Assembly: GCA_963793245.1 (NCBI GenBank)
Contig: CAWBZG010000002.1
Span: 620,001 to 684,000, forward strand
From: CAXBBB01 sp963793245
Lineage (GTDB): Bacteria; Bacteroidota; Rhodothermia; Rhodothermales; BA12
DNA length: 64,000 bases
Direction: 5' to 3'
Part shown: positions 54,363 to 62,708 of the stretch, in pieces
Numbering within the stretch: position 1 is the stretch's first letter
How the letters are laid out: every line of letters begins with the position of its first letter
Position numbers and translations under genes: made by a program
The notes under the pieces: generated by a model
What the model saw: only the letters and a program-made list of their open reading frames with translations
The model's database searches: none
Told to the model about the DNA's origin: nothing

Positions 54363-57300
54363 TCAGCGCTGCGGCGCAAAGTGGACGAGCCGCGCGACGT
54401 TTCCGGCGGCTTCGGTCGTGATCAGGAGGGTGCCGTCAGGAAGAAAGGCCATGCCTTCGGGCTGCGGCAGAATGTTGGTGGGCAAGATGGCAGCGTTGCG
54501 TAACTCGCCCGAAGGCTCGAATACGGCGACGGCGGGCGGGCGCGACGACAAGACGAAGAGCGCGCCGTCGTCCGGGTGATACGCCAGCGCCGACGGCTTG
54601 AACGCGTCGAGGTTGAACGTCTGCTGCAAACGGGCCACGAAGTCGCGCTCGTATCCGCCTCTGAGCAACGCGCCAATAGCGTCGCGGTTGAGCAGGTAAG
54701 CTGGATCTTCGGCGACTTCGCCCGTCGATGGATCGAAGCGAAACAGCGCGCGGACGCGTTCTCGGCCTGATCCCGGCTCTTCTTTGCAGGCGATCAGCAG
54801 TTGCCGGGTGCCGGGAATCGGTACGATCCCTTCGGCGTCGCAGCCTTTCTTGAGACGGTTCTCGAACTTGGTCGTGCCCGTCTCGGCTGCGGTCCAGTCG
54901 TCCAGGCGGAAGACGTCGCCGTCGCTGCGGAGCACGTAGACGGACGAATCGAGCAGGGTGACATCTTCGTAGTCGCCTCGGCTACCGAACTTTCGCTCCC
55001 AGAGCAGGCGACCGGTGGCTGCATCCAGGCCGTAGAGTTTGCCGTCTTCGTCTTGGATGGCACCTAGCAACCCATCGCCCAAGACGGTGATACCGGAGAT
55101 TTCTGCCAGTTCGTTCACCAGGTCCAGTACGCGTTCGGGGCGCGTCAAAGAATAGCGTGCCGGTCCGGTGGCGACAGCAGCAGACGAGTCCACGGCGGAG
55201 GAGTCGGCAGCGGCAGCAGGAGCCGCCGAACTGTCGATGGTGCCACACTGTGAAGCCAGCAGCGGGAGGAAGAACAGAAGAGCGAGTGCGCCGATCAGCA
55301 GCAGCACGCCCCGCACGCTGCGCAGCCACGCCGGTAGCAGGTCGTCTAGGAAGGCCGCGTTGGGCCGCTTGTCGCTCGCCACGGCTATAGCGTTGGGATA
55401 GTGATCGGGCACGGGCGTCTTCTCTCTCTTCTTGGGCTTGCGCTTCTTCTTCGGGGGCGATGGAGTAGGAGCGGCAGGGGCAGGTGGTGGAGGTGCAGGC
55501 GTGTCGATCGTCGGCGGAGGCGGACCAACGCTCTCGGCTGCGCGGGAAGGCGCTGACTCGGGGTCGAGCCACGTCGTGGGAACGGGCGTCTCGCGCGGCG
55601 GCCACTCGACGATCGGCTCCAACTCGGGCAGTGCCTGCGTTCCTGCGAGGTGGTGGTACCACGCATCCTGAGAGTTGACGAGCGGCGCATCCGGCAGCGA
55701 GCGAACGAACCGGTTTTCGCCCGTATCGTCGAGCACGCGCGCTTTCTGATTGTCGGCCCACTGCACCTGCAAAAACGCCTGGATCTCGCGCCGCAGATTG
55801 GTGTCGAGAATGGGGAAGACGACTTCGACGCGTCGCTTAAGATTGCGCCGCATCAGGTCGGCGGATCCCAAGTACAGCAGCGGCTCTCCGCCGTTGTAGA
55901 ACCAGTAGGCCCGCGTGTGTTCGAGGTAGCGCCCAACGATGGACCGCACTTCGATGGTGTCGCTCATACCAGGAATGCCCGCGATGAGTCGACAGATGCC
56001 GCGTACCATCAGACGGATGCGCACGCCTGCCTTGCTCGCCTTGTACAGGCGCTTGATCATCTTGGGATCTTCGAGCGCGTTCATCTTGAAGTACAGCGCC
56101 GCCGGTTCGCCCCGTCGTGCTCTGGCAATCTCCAGGTCGATCAGCCCATAGATCCGCTTGCGCAAAAAGTTGGGTGCGACGAGCAGGTGCTCGAACGGCG
56201 CCTTGGGCACCTGATCTTCCAGCCCGGCAAACACGCCCTCGACCTCGCGCGTCAGGCGGCTGTCGGACGTGAACAGGACCATGTCGCCGTAAACGCGGGC
56301 GGTCTTCTCGTTGAAGTTGCCCGTCGACAAGATGGCGTAGCGGCGGAGTCCGTCGAGTGGGGCGTCGGGTTCGCGTCTTGCGATGAGCACCAGCTTGGCG
56401 TGGACTTTCAGTTCACACGACGTGTAGAGCACGCGCACGCCAGCGGCTTCCAATCGCTCGGCCCACTCCAGGTTGTGTGCTTCGTCGAAGCGCGCCTTTA
56501 GTTCGACGACGACGCGCACTTGCTTGCCGTTTTCTGCGGCGCGGACGAGTGCATGGCAGATCCCCGAATCCTCGGCGACGCGGTACAGCGTCACGCCGAT
56601 GCTCTGTACGTTGGGATCGTCGGCGGCGGTGTCGAGCAGGCGCAGGACGGGCGCGTACTGTTGATACGGAAGGTGGAGCAGGTGATCGCGCGTCTTGAGC
56701 GCGTCGAACAACGCGTCGCCCGTCAACTGGAGATCGGGGTGCGGCAGCGGTGGTTGCGGCTCGAACGTCAGGCCGCTTGCATCGGGCGGCTTGGGCAGCG
56801 CGAAAAAGTCGCTCAGGTTGTGGTGCCGTCCCCCCGGAACGAGGTCGTGCGCGTCGAAGCCGAACCGGAGTTGGACGCGCTGGAGCAACTCGGCAGGCAT
56901 CGCCCGGTCGTAGAGCAACCGCGATGGAACGCCCTTGTCGCGTTTGTCCAGCCCGCTCAGAATCGACTTGCGGAGGCGCTTGCCAAACTCGTCGCCCAGC
57001 GCCTCGTCGCGGCATGCGTCGATGTAGAGGTCAGCGTCGCGCGACACTTTGAGCGCGTACGCGCCTGCGATCGTTGCGTCGGGGAAGACCAAGTCGAGCG
57101 CTGCCTGCAACGCGTCGTCCACATAGGCGATGCGTAGGCCCGGCTGAGCCGGATCGGACGGCAACTCAACCCATCGGCCCAACTCGTCGTCGGGAATCGA
57201 GGCGATGCCCAGCGGCGGACCCAGCATCGGATCGGCGGCGGGGCCGTGCAACTCGGTCGCCAGGTACAGCGCGTGGTGCGTTAGAAACGGCGGCGGTGCG

Positions 57301-57743
57301 TCCGGCTCAGTCAAGACGGCGGCCTCGACGTGCTTGCTTCCCTCACGACGATACCACGCGCGGCTCCACGCAACGTCGGCTTCGGTGAACTGCTCAAACG
57401 GCACCAAGTGGACGCCTGCGGCCTCCAGTCCGGGCAGCAAGTCGTCGCGTAAGACAGCGCCCAAGCGCTCTTGCTGGGCGGTGATTTCCAGCCGCAGACG
57501 CGTCAGAACCTCGGTGGGGTCGAACTTGAGCTTCTTCCGCTTCTTCTTCTTGCTCCTCAGCGCATTGCGCAAACCGGCGACGCGGACGCTATAGAACTCG
57601 TCGAGGTTGGACGAAAAGATCGCCGCGAACGCCAACCGCTCGTACAGGGGAAGGTCGGTGTTTTCGGCCTCTTGCAGCACGCGCCCGTTGAAGTGTACCC
57701 AGCTGACTTCTCTGTTGGCGAACGGATAGTCGGGTTTGGACAC
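54363..57743 (-). CDS. ppk1: Polyphosphate kinase 1 fused to a SdiA-regulated-type beta-propeller
   Basis: 1126 residues, GTG start. Residues 1-690 are a complete PPK1 making polyphosphate from ATP: NREVSWVHFNGRVLQEA, an H448 in ELKVHAKL as the phosphorylated His, STGNFNEKTARVYGD and VGRYLEHTRAYW with H609. Then a Pro-rich linker (715-765), a Lys/Arg-rich stretch (764-776), a membrane segment (812-831, LLLIGALALLFFLPLLAS) and a C-terminal SdiA-regulated-like beta-propeller (about 870-1126: VNELAEISGITV, SRGDYEDVTLL, KKGCDAEGIVPIPG, LPQPEGMAFLPDG). No frameshift is needed to join them. Ordinary PPK1 ends near 690-720. The propeller would face the periplasm if the kinase is cytoplasmic. Confidence 0.88.
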   Translation of the reverse strand: MSKPDYPFANREVSWVHFNGRVLQEAENTDLPLYERLAFAAIFSSNLDEFYSVRVAGLRNALRSKKKKRKKLKFDPTEVLTRLRLEITAQQERLGAVLRDDLLPGLEAAGVHLVPFEQFTEADVAWSRAWYRREGSKHVEAAVLTEPDAPPPFLTHHALYLATELHGPAADPMLGPPLGIASIPDDELGRWVELPSDPAQPGLRIAYVDDALQAALDLVFPDATIAGAYALKVSRDADLYIDACRDEALGDEFGKRLRKSILSGLDKRDKGVPSRLLYDRAMPAELLQRVQLRFGFDAHDLVPGGRHHNLSDFFALPKPPDASGLTFEPQPPLPHPDLQLTGDALFDALKTRDHLLHLPYQQYAPVLRLLDTAADDPNVQSIGVTLYRVAEDSGICHALVRAAENGKQVRVVVELKARFDEAHNLEWAERLEAAGVRVLYTSCELKVHAKLVLIARREPDAPLDGLRRYAILSTGNFNEKTARVYGDMVLFTSDSRLTREVEGVFAGLEDQVPKAPFEHLLVAPNFLRKRIYGLIDLEIARARRGEPAALYFKMNALEDPKMIKRLYKASKAGVRIRLMVRGICRLIAGIPGMSDTIEVRSIVGRYLEHTRAYWFYNGGEPLLYLGSADLMRRNLKRRVEVVFPILDTNLRREIQAFLQVQWADNQKARVLDDTGENRFVRSLPDAPLVNSQDAWYHHLAGTQALPELEPIVEWPPRETPVPTTWLDPESAPSRAAESVGPPPPTIDTPAPPPPAPAAPTPSPPKKKRKPKKREKTPVPDHYPNAIAVASDKRPNAAFLDDLLPAWLRSVRGVLLLIGALALLFFLPLLASQCGTIDSSAAPAAAADSSAVDSSAAVATGPARYSLTRPERVLDLVNELAEISGITVLGDGLLGAIQDEDGKLYGLDAATGRLLWERKFGSRGDYEDVTLLDSSVYVLRSDGDVFRLDDWTAAETGTTKFENRLKKGCDAEGIVPIPGTRQLLIACKEEPGSGRERVRALFRFDPSTGEVAEDPAYLLNRDAIGALLRGGYERDFVARLQQTFNLDAFKPSALAYHPDDGALFVLSSRPPAVAVFEPSGELRNAAILPTNILPQPEGMAFLPDGTLLITTEAAGNVARLVHFAPQR

Positions 57744-57794
57744 GGGGCGAAGGGAAGAGAAAAACGTTGGGCGAGCGCGCGCAAACTAGCCCAT

Positions 57795-58988
57795 TCAGAA
57801 CAGCCGCGCACGATAACGCACAACGCCTGTCGCTCTCGTTTCACTCTGTTCAACGCCAGGCGTTACGAAATCGAGCCATGCGCTCCCATCCGAAAAGAAG
57901 CGCACGTGGGCAATTCCAGTCTGACTCACTCCCCAATCCAACCCGTTGCCAGCGGTGATGGCATCTTGCTTGGCCGCGCACCCCGATCCGCTGACGACGT
58001 AATGCGTGCCGTCCTCGCCCGATCGGTCGAAGTGCTGCAACGCGTGCTCGTGACCCGTCGCGTAGATCGTGCGTGCGTGACGCTGCGTCGGTCCTAGCAT
58101 CACGCCCGCCAAGGCGCGGTAGCGCGGGTGCCCCAGGTCTTGAATCGTCTGACCCCAGCGGTTGTACCACGCCAGCGCCAGCGACCCCAATCCGGGCAGC
58201 GGCACGTACGCCCACGGCTCGACCTCGGTCAGCGGATAGACGTGCGAGCGCAGTGGAAAATGCCCACCATGCGGACCGTTGGTGACCATCGGATGATGCG
58301 ACGCCACGACGACGACCTGATCCGACAGCGCCTGCATCACGTCCGCGAACGCCGACGTAAACGCCGCCAGCGAATCACTCCGCTCGGGCGACGGGCGCGC
58401 GTCTTCGTACAGCCACCACGCCGTGTCCAGGCTGACGAGTACGACGTCCTGAGCCAGCGTGTCTAGGTGGATCGGAGGTGCTTCGGGGCGGACGGGGAAC
58501 GCGCCCGGAAACGTCGAGTCGACCAAGGCTGCCTGCCGTTTGGCGCGCGTCGAGCCTCCGGGGACGCCATGCCCCCAGTCGTGGTTGCCGGGGATAAAGC
58601 GCAGGCGCCCTTGGTAACCCTTGAGCGAGTCGAGTTGCTGTACGATGCGCCGACGCGCTTCGGGATAGCTGGGGTCGGACGGATCGGGGAGGCCGTATTG
58701 GTACAGGTTGTCGCCCAAGAAGACCGTCGTCGACTGCTCGCCGAGTTCGAGTGCGCGCTGTCGCAGCATGCTCAAGACAGGCTCGCCGCCGGCTTCTGGC
58801 TTTCCGGTATCGCCGATGAGGAGCAGGTGGTGGACCGGCTCGTCGTCCGGTAAACGGGCAACCGGCTCGCCCGCGCGCTCGCCGACGGGATCAATCGACG
58901 GAGGTAGGGCCGCGTAGATCAGAAACGCGACGATGGCGATTCCGACGACCTGCTTCCATCTGGCTCTCACGCGCTCCCTATCAGCCAT
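57795..58988 (-). CDS. Membrane-anchored metallophosphoesterase
   Basis: 397 residues from ATG 58988, with one membrane anchor near 14-28 (VVGIAIVAFLIYAAL). Calcineurin motifs in order: LLIGDTGKP, FLGDNLYQYG, GNHDWGHG, ASHHPMVTNG and YATGHEHALQHF. The text closely parallels the first domain of the barrel-bearing lipoprotein downstream (both have VPLPG.GSLAL after the His motif), so the two are paralogs. The start overlaps the stop of the GAF gene by 8 bases; it ends 51 bases before ppk1. A polyphosphatase or acid-phosphatase role would fit the neighbourhood but is not shown. Confidence 0.82.
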   Translation of the reverse strand: MADRERVRARWKQVVGIAIVAFLIYAALPPSIDPVGERAGEPVARLPDDEPVHHLLLIGDTGKPEAGGEPVLSMLRQRALELGEQSTTVFLGDNLYQYGLPDPSDPSYPEARRRIVQQLDSLKGYQGRLRFIPGNHDWGHGVPGGSTRAKRQAALVDSTFPGAFPVRPEAPPIHLDTLAQDVVLVSLDTAWWLYEDARPSPERSDSLAAFTSAFADVMQALSDQVVVVASHHPMVTNGPHGGHFPLRSHVYPLTEVEPWAYVPLPGLGSLALAWYNRWGQTIQDLGHPRYRALAGVMLGPTQRHARTIYATGHEHALQHFDRSGEDGTHYVVSGSGCAAKQDAITAGNGLDWGVSQTGIAHVRFFSDGSAWLDFVTPGVEQSETRATGVVRYRARLF

Positions 58989-61422
58989 CGACCTCGACCA
59001 GTTCCGGGTTGGGCTTCGCCTCCAGTTTGGTCTCGGGCGCAATCGTCACGCGCAGGGCCTTTAAGCCCTTGACACCCTGCAAGTCTTCCAGATCGAGCCG
59101 CTCGACTTCGCCCTCGATCATGCCGCGCGCGCGGAGGAAGAGCACGAAATCGGCGTACTCGGTCACCTCGTTGTCGGCGGCGTAGACGATGGCGATTTTC
59201 CCCGGCTGCGTCAGGCGTCCCAGGTTCTCGCCGTCCTCGCCTACGACGTGCGCCTTGTCGATCCGCTTCTTCATGATCTCGTAGCGGTTGTTGTACGCAC
59301 CGTCGACGTCGAAGCGGCGCTCGTCGCTGCGAAACCGGATGGTGACGGGCGTCGGCTGGACGAGGATCAGGTGCGCCATGTCGAGCGGGAGCGACATGTA
59401 GGGGCGGATGCGGTCGAGTCGGTGCTGGATCTCGACAGCCGTCGTGAGTTGCCACAGGCGCAGGCTGCGGAGTGCCATCGGCGGCATCGTCTCGTTCTCC
59501 ATCAGCGCCTCGCCGACGTACATCGAATACTCGACGCCGTCCGTCTTGAACTTCTCGAAGTAGTGCGGCAGGCGCGGCTGCATCAGCGCTTGCTGCTCGT
59601 CGAGCAAGCCGGAGACCGAGTCGATCATGCGCGTCATGTTGCGCTCGAACTGCTTGCGCGCCTTGTAGACGATCTGCAGCGTGTCGTCGAGTGCGGCGTG
59701 GTACACGTCGGCGGCGCGGGCGGCCTCCTTGTTGGCCTGGGCGAAGGCGGGAAGGTGCGGCTCGAAATGGTCACGCAGGAAGTAGAGCACGCGGTTTTCC
59801 TCGTCCGCCGACAGGCCGTCTTCCACGTCGCGGATCTGGTGGTCGATGCGGAACGTGAGTTCGTCCATCGCGGGCATCGTGCTCGTCTGGCTCGCCGCCA
59901 CGCTGACGGCGCGCGCCAGCTTGAGTTGCTCGATCAGGTCCTGCTGGATCGTCGCGTTGCGGTGCGACGACGAACCCCGAATGTCCGACTGCCCGAACAG
60001 GCCATAGACGTTTTTGAACAGGATCGGCTCGTCGACCTGCGACCGGATGCGCGACCAGTCTTGCGGCCCGCTGTCGACGGCGTCGAGCATCCGCCGCGCT
60101 GCCCGGCGAAAGCGCCACTCGACGACCGGGTGGATGGCCGTGAACTGCCGCTTCATGACGGCCTGCAAGCGATCCTCTTCGGCGTCGAGCGTCCGCTTGA
60201 CCGCGAGCGCGACGACGCTGACGACTTCGGAGAGGCGCGTTTCGTCGATCCGGTCGAGCACCTGGGGCTGGTTCGACGCCAGTTCCATCAGCCCGATCAT
60301 CTGGCCTTTGAAGCGGAGCGGGGCCAGGATGACGCTGCGGTAGCCTCGGCGCGAGAGTTGGCGGTCAAACGAGTGCATCTCGTCCTCGAACCCAAGTTTG
60401 CTGCCCGGCAGGTCGAGTCTGAGCGACGTATCGCTCGTAATCGAGAGTCCCGCGTAGGACGAGTCTGCGACGCCTCCCAGAATGGGGCTGACCTCGCCGT
60501 CGAGGAGCAAGCTGCGTCCGATGGGAACGGCCTCGCGGACGTAGGCCCCTTTCGCGCCGGGCTGCCGGTGGCCGAACCATCCACTCTCGCTCGTGGCTCC
60601 GCGCTCGGTGTCGAGAACGAACGAGAGAAAGCCCACTTCGAGCGTCGGTACGCCGAAGAGGGTGCGCAGCGTCTTGGTGATGTGTTTGAGCGAGTCGTCG
60701 GTCGTCAGCGCGTCCGGCTTGAGCAGCAACCGGCTCAGCCGCGACGTCGCCTGCGATACCGTCACGTCGACGGCTCGCACGACGGTCACGCCGCGCAGCC
60801 GAAACGCATCGTCCGGCATCGTCCGCTGCCACAGGTCGAGGTCGCTGCTGTCGCGTTCGAGTGCGCGCAGGGTTTCGGCGTCGAGGTCGAGATCGCGCGT
60901 CTGCTCAACCGATACAAACGCCGTCTCGAAGTGCAACTGAACGTGCTGCGTCAGGCCAGTATCCCTGCTCGTATAGGTCAGGATCGGCGTCTCGTCGATG
61001 CCTGTCTGAACGCCCGTGCAGGCCTGGAGCACGTGGCTATACGTGAGCAGCGTGCGCTCGGCCAGCAGCGGCGACTTATCGCGGACGGGCGGCGGGACGA
61101 GCGCGTCAAAGCGCGGTGTGGCGCCGAGCGGAAACAGTCCGAACGGATCGGTGATCGCGACGGCGGCGCCGCTCTGCCCCGACACGAGCACCAAATCCAG
61201 CAGCAGCCGATGCACCTCGTCGTCAGTTCTCTGCCCACGGGCGACCTCCATCAGCGCTTCCTCGTCGCCTGCCTGCGCGATCAGCGCGTCGCGGACGACG
61301 CCGGGCAGGATGGAGCGGTGCGGCTTGAGCGCGTGCTGAGCCAGCACTTCGAGCGAAAGCACGTGCTCGAACGGAAGCGACTCGGCGGTCGGGGCGTCGG
61401 GGAAAGTCGGTTGGTTCGACAC
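58981..61422 (-). CDS. GAF-domain protein upstream of ppk1
   Basis: 813 residues, GTG start, no signal peptide, cytoplasmic. A GAF-like domain lies at about 245-410 (ILAPLRFKGQMIGLMELASNQP, then SEVVSVVALAVKRTLD). The N-terminal 240 residues and the long helical C-terminal half are not recognised; the end has VYAADNEVTEYADFVLFLRARG. There is no kinase, cyclase or phosphodiesterase motif, so it looks like a ligand-sensing or scaffold protein. First gene of the minus-strand operon with phosphoesterases, ppk1 and the PycTM-like protein; similar GAF proteins tend to lie near ppk1 in Bacteroidota, from memory rather than a search. Confidence 0.72.
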   Translation of the reverse strand: MSNQPTFPDAPTAESLPFEHVLSLEVLAQHALKPHRSILPGVVRDALIAQAGDEEALMEVARGQRTDDEVHRLLLDLVLVSGQSGAAVAITDPFGLFPLGATPRFDALVPPPVRDKSPLLAERTLLTYSHVLQACTGVQTGIDETPILTYTSRDTGLTQHVQLHFETAFVSVEQTRDLDLDAETLRALERDSSDLDLWQRTMPDDAFRLRGVTVVRAVDVTVSQATSRLSRLLLKPDALTTDDSLKHITKTLRTLFGVPTLEVGFLSFVLDTERGATSESGWFGHRQPGAKGAYVREAVPIGRSLLLDGEVSPILGGVADSSYAGLSITSDTSLRLDLPGSKLGFEDEMHSFDRQLSRRGYRSVILAPLRFKGQMIGLMELASNQPQVLDRIDETRLSEVVSVVALAVKRTLDAEEDRLQAVMKRQFTAIHPVVEWRFRRAARRMLDAVDSGPQDWSRIRSQVDEPILFKNVYGLFGQSDIRGSSSHRNATIQQDLIEQLKLARAVSVAASQTSTMPAMDELTFRIDHQIRDVEDGLSADEENRVLYFLRDHFEPHLPAFAQANKEAARAADVYHAALDDTLQIVYKARKQFERNMTRMIDSVSGLLDEQQALMQPRLPHYFEKFKTDGVEYSMYVGEALMENETMPPMALRSLRLWQLTTAVEIQHRLDRIRPYMSLPLDMAHLILVQPTPVTIRFRSDERRFDVDGAYNNRYEIMKKRIDKAHVVGEDGENLGRLTQPGKIAIVYAADNEVTEYADFVLFLRARGMIEGEVERLDLEDLQGVKGLKALRVTIAPETKLEAKPNPELVEVDG

Positions 61423-61613
61423 GCGGTAGGAGGCGGAAGATCAGAGCCGCAGTTTACGGCTTGGCTAAGGGCTTTGATTCTGATGGTGCGACGCCTCATG
61501 CGTCCAATCTCACAGCTCGCTGCGTGAAGTTGCGTGCAAACCCATCGGCATGGGGCCGGACCGTTGACTAGCTAGACGCGTCGCGGTATCTTGGCCGTCC
61601 GCCACGCTATCCC
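61423..61613. other. Intergenic region with operon and tRNA promoters
   Basis: 191 bases without a gene, between the GAF gene (minus) and tRNA-Phe (plus). The tRNA promoter elements are listed separately; the promoter of the operon is not evident. Confidence 0.4.
61564..61594 (+). promoter_or_regulatory. tRNA-Phe promoter
   Basis: TTG at 61564-61566 and TATCTTGG at 61587-61594 with a 20-base spacer, close to the Bacteroidota TTG-N19-TAnnTTTG form; the tRNA begins 19 bases later. Confidence 0.6.
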
Positions 61614-61686
<73 letters not shown>

Positions 61687-61690
61687 CTCC

Positions 61691-61726
61691 GAGCGCCCCG
61701 TTTCCTAGCGAATCGGGGCGCTCTTT
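61691..61726 (+). terminator. Terminator of tRNA-Phe overlapping the sirtuin 3' end
   Basis: 9-bp perfect stem GAGCGCCCC (61691-61699) with GGGGCGCTC (61715-61723), then TTT. The loop contains the sirtuin stop codon (61705-61707), so coding bases of that gene form part of the hairpin. Confidence 0.7.
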
Positions 61727-62610
61727 GGTTCAAGTGGCTGTGCTGCCGACAGATGCCGAACGACTTGCGTGAGCAATGCTCCCAGCGGCGTTTCCACTTT
61801 GACATCTGCACCCTTGTCTCCCCGCGTCGCCCCAGCCGTTGCGATGGCGTACGGCTTTCCCTCGCGCATGGCCCGGTGGACGAAGCGAAAGCCCGAGTAG
61901 ACGGCTAGCGACGATCCGGCGACCAGAAGTGCGTCGGCCTGTTCGTAGAGATTCCACGCGGCTGCGACTTTGGGCTTGGGGACGCTCTCGCCGAAGAACA
62001 CCACATCCGGCTTGAGGACGCCGCCACAGGCTGAACAGGGCGGGACAACAAACGGCTGAGTCGGCTCGACTTCGGCGTCTCCGTCCGGGGCAAGGCGATC
62101 AGCCGATGCGAGGGCGACGTGCGGATTGCGCTCGGCCAGATCGCGCTGAAAAACAGGACGGTCGTAGCGTGCGTCGCAGTCGAGGCAACGGATGTCGGCC
62201 ATCGACCCGTGGAGTTCGACGACGTTGGCGCTTCCGGCGCGCTGGTGCAGCCGGTCGACGTTCTGGGTGATGATGCCCGTCACAGCGCCACTGGCTTCCA
62301 TCTGGGCAAGTGCCCGATGCGCCGCGCCCGGCTGTGCTTGGGCGAAGCGGGGAAAACCTGCCGTGCTGCGCATCCAATACCGCTCGCGCGCTGCCACATC
62401 GCCGACGAAGGCGTTGTACTGGACGGGGTTGCGCGCTCGCTTCCGCGTTTCAGGTCCGCGATAGTCGGGGATGCCGCTTTCGGTACTCACGCCTGCACCC
62501 GTCAGGACGACGATGCGCCGTCCCCGCAGAAAGTCGGCCAGTCGCACGGCGTCACGTTCGAGTGTGCCAGGCAAGGTTGGAGCAGACGGGGCGAAAGCGG
62601 AGGGCAGCAT
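61705..62610 (-). CDS. Sirtuin (NAD-dependent protein deacylase)
   Basis: 301 residues from ATG 62610; the frame stays open far upstream but without family similarity. Sirtuin landmarks: LTGAGVSTESGIPDYRGP, TQNVDRLHQRAG with the catalytic His region, ELHGS, a zinc site of CLDC and CSAC, and GSSLAVYSGF. The TESGIPDYRGP form suggests class II (SIRT4-like). It would remove acyl groups from lysines using NAD. The zinc site and intact fold argue for a regulatory enzyme rather than a phage-defence NADase. Divergent from the nuclease gene. Confidence 0.9.
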   Translation of the reverse strand: MLPSAFAPSAPTLPGTLERDAVRLADFLRGRRIVVLTGAGVSTESGIPDYRGPETRKRARNPVQYNAFVGDVAARERYWMRSTAGFPRFAQAQPGAAHRALAQMEASGAVTGIITQNVDRLHQRAGSANVVELHGSMADIRCLDCDARYDRPVFQRDLAERNPHVALASADRLAPDGDAEVEPTQPFVVPPCSACGGVLKPDVVFFGESVPKPKVAAAWNLYEQADALLVAGSSLAVYSGFRFVHRAMREGKPYAIATAGATRGDKGADVKVETPLGALLTQVVRHLSAAQPLEPKSAPIR

Positions 62611-62708
62611 GGATAAGCTGTTGAAAATCAGTCGCTCAGCGCAACGCGTGCGCCTCTGCTCGGTGCCCGTTGCGCCCGTACCTTTGAGGCCGATCCGTAC
62701 CCCGCCCG

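Noticed and set aside
59248..61527. Open frame of about 760 codons on the plus strand
   Set aside because: It is the mirror of the GAF gene, whose codon pattern and conserved GAF segment fit the minus strand.
61705..62610. Sirtuin as an anti-phage SIR2 effector
   Set aside because: It has the zinc Cys set and the deacylase motif set, with no defence partner seen; regulation by deacylation is the simpler reading.
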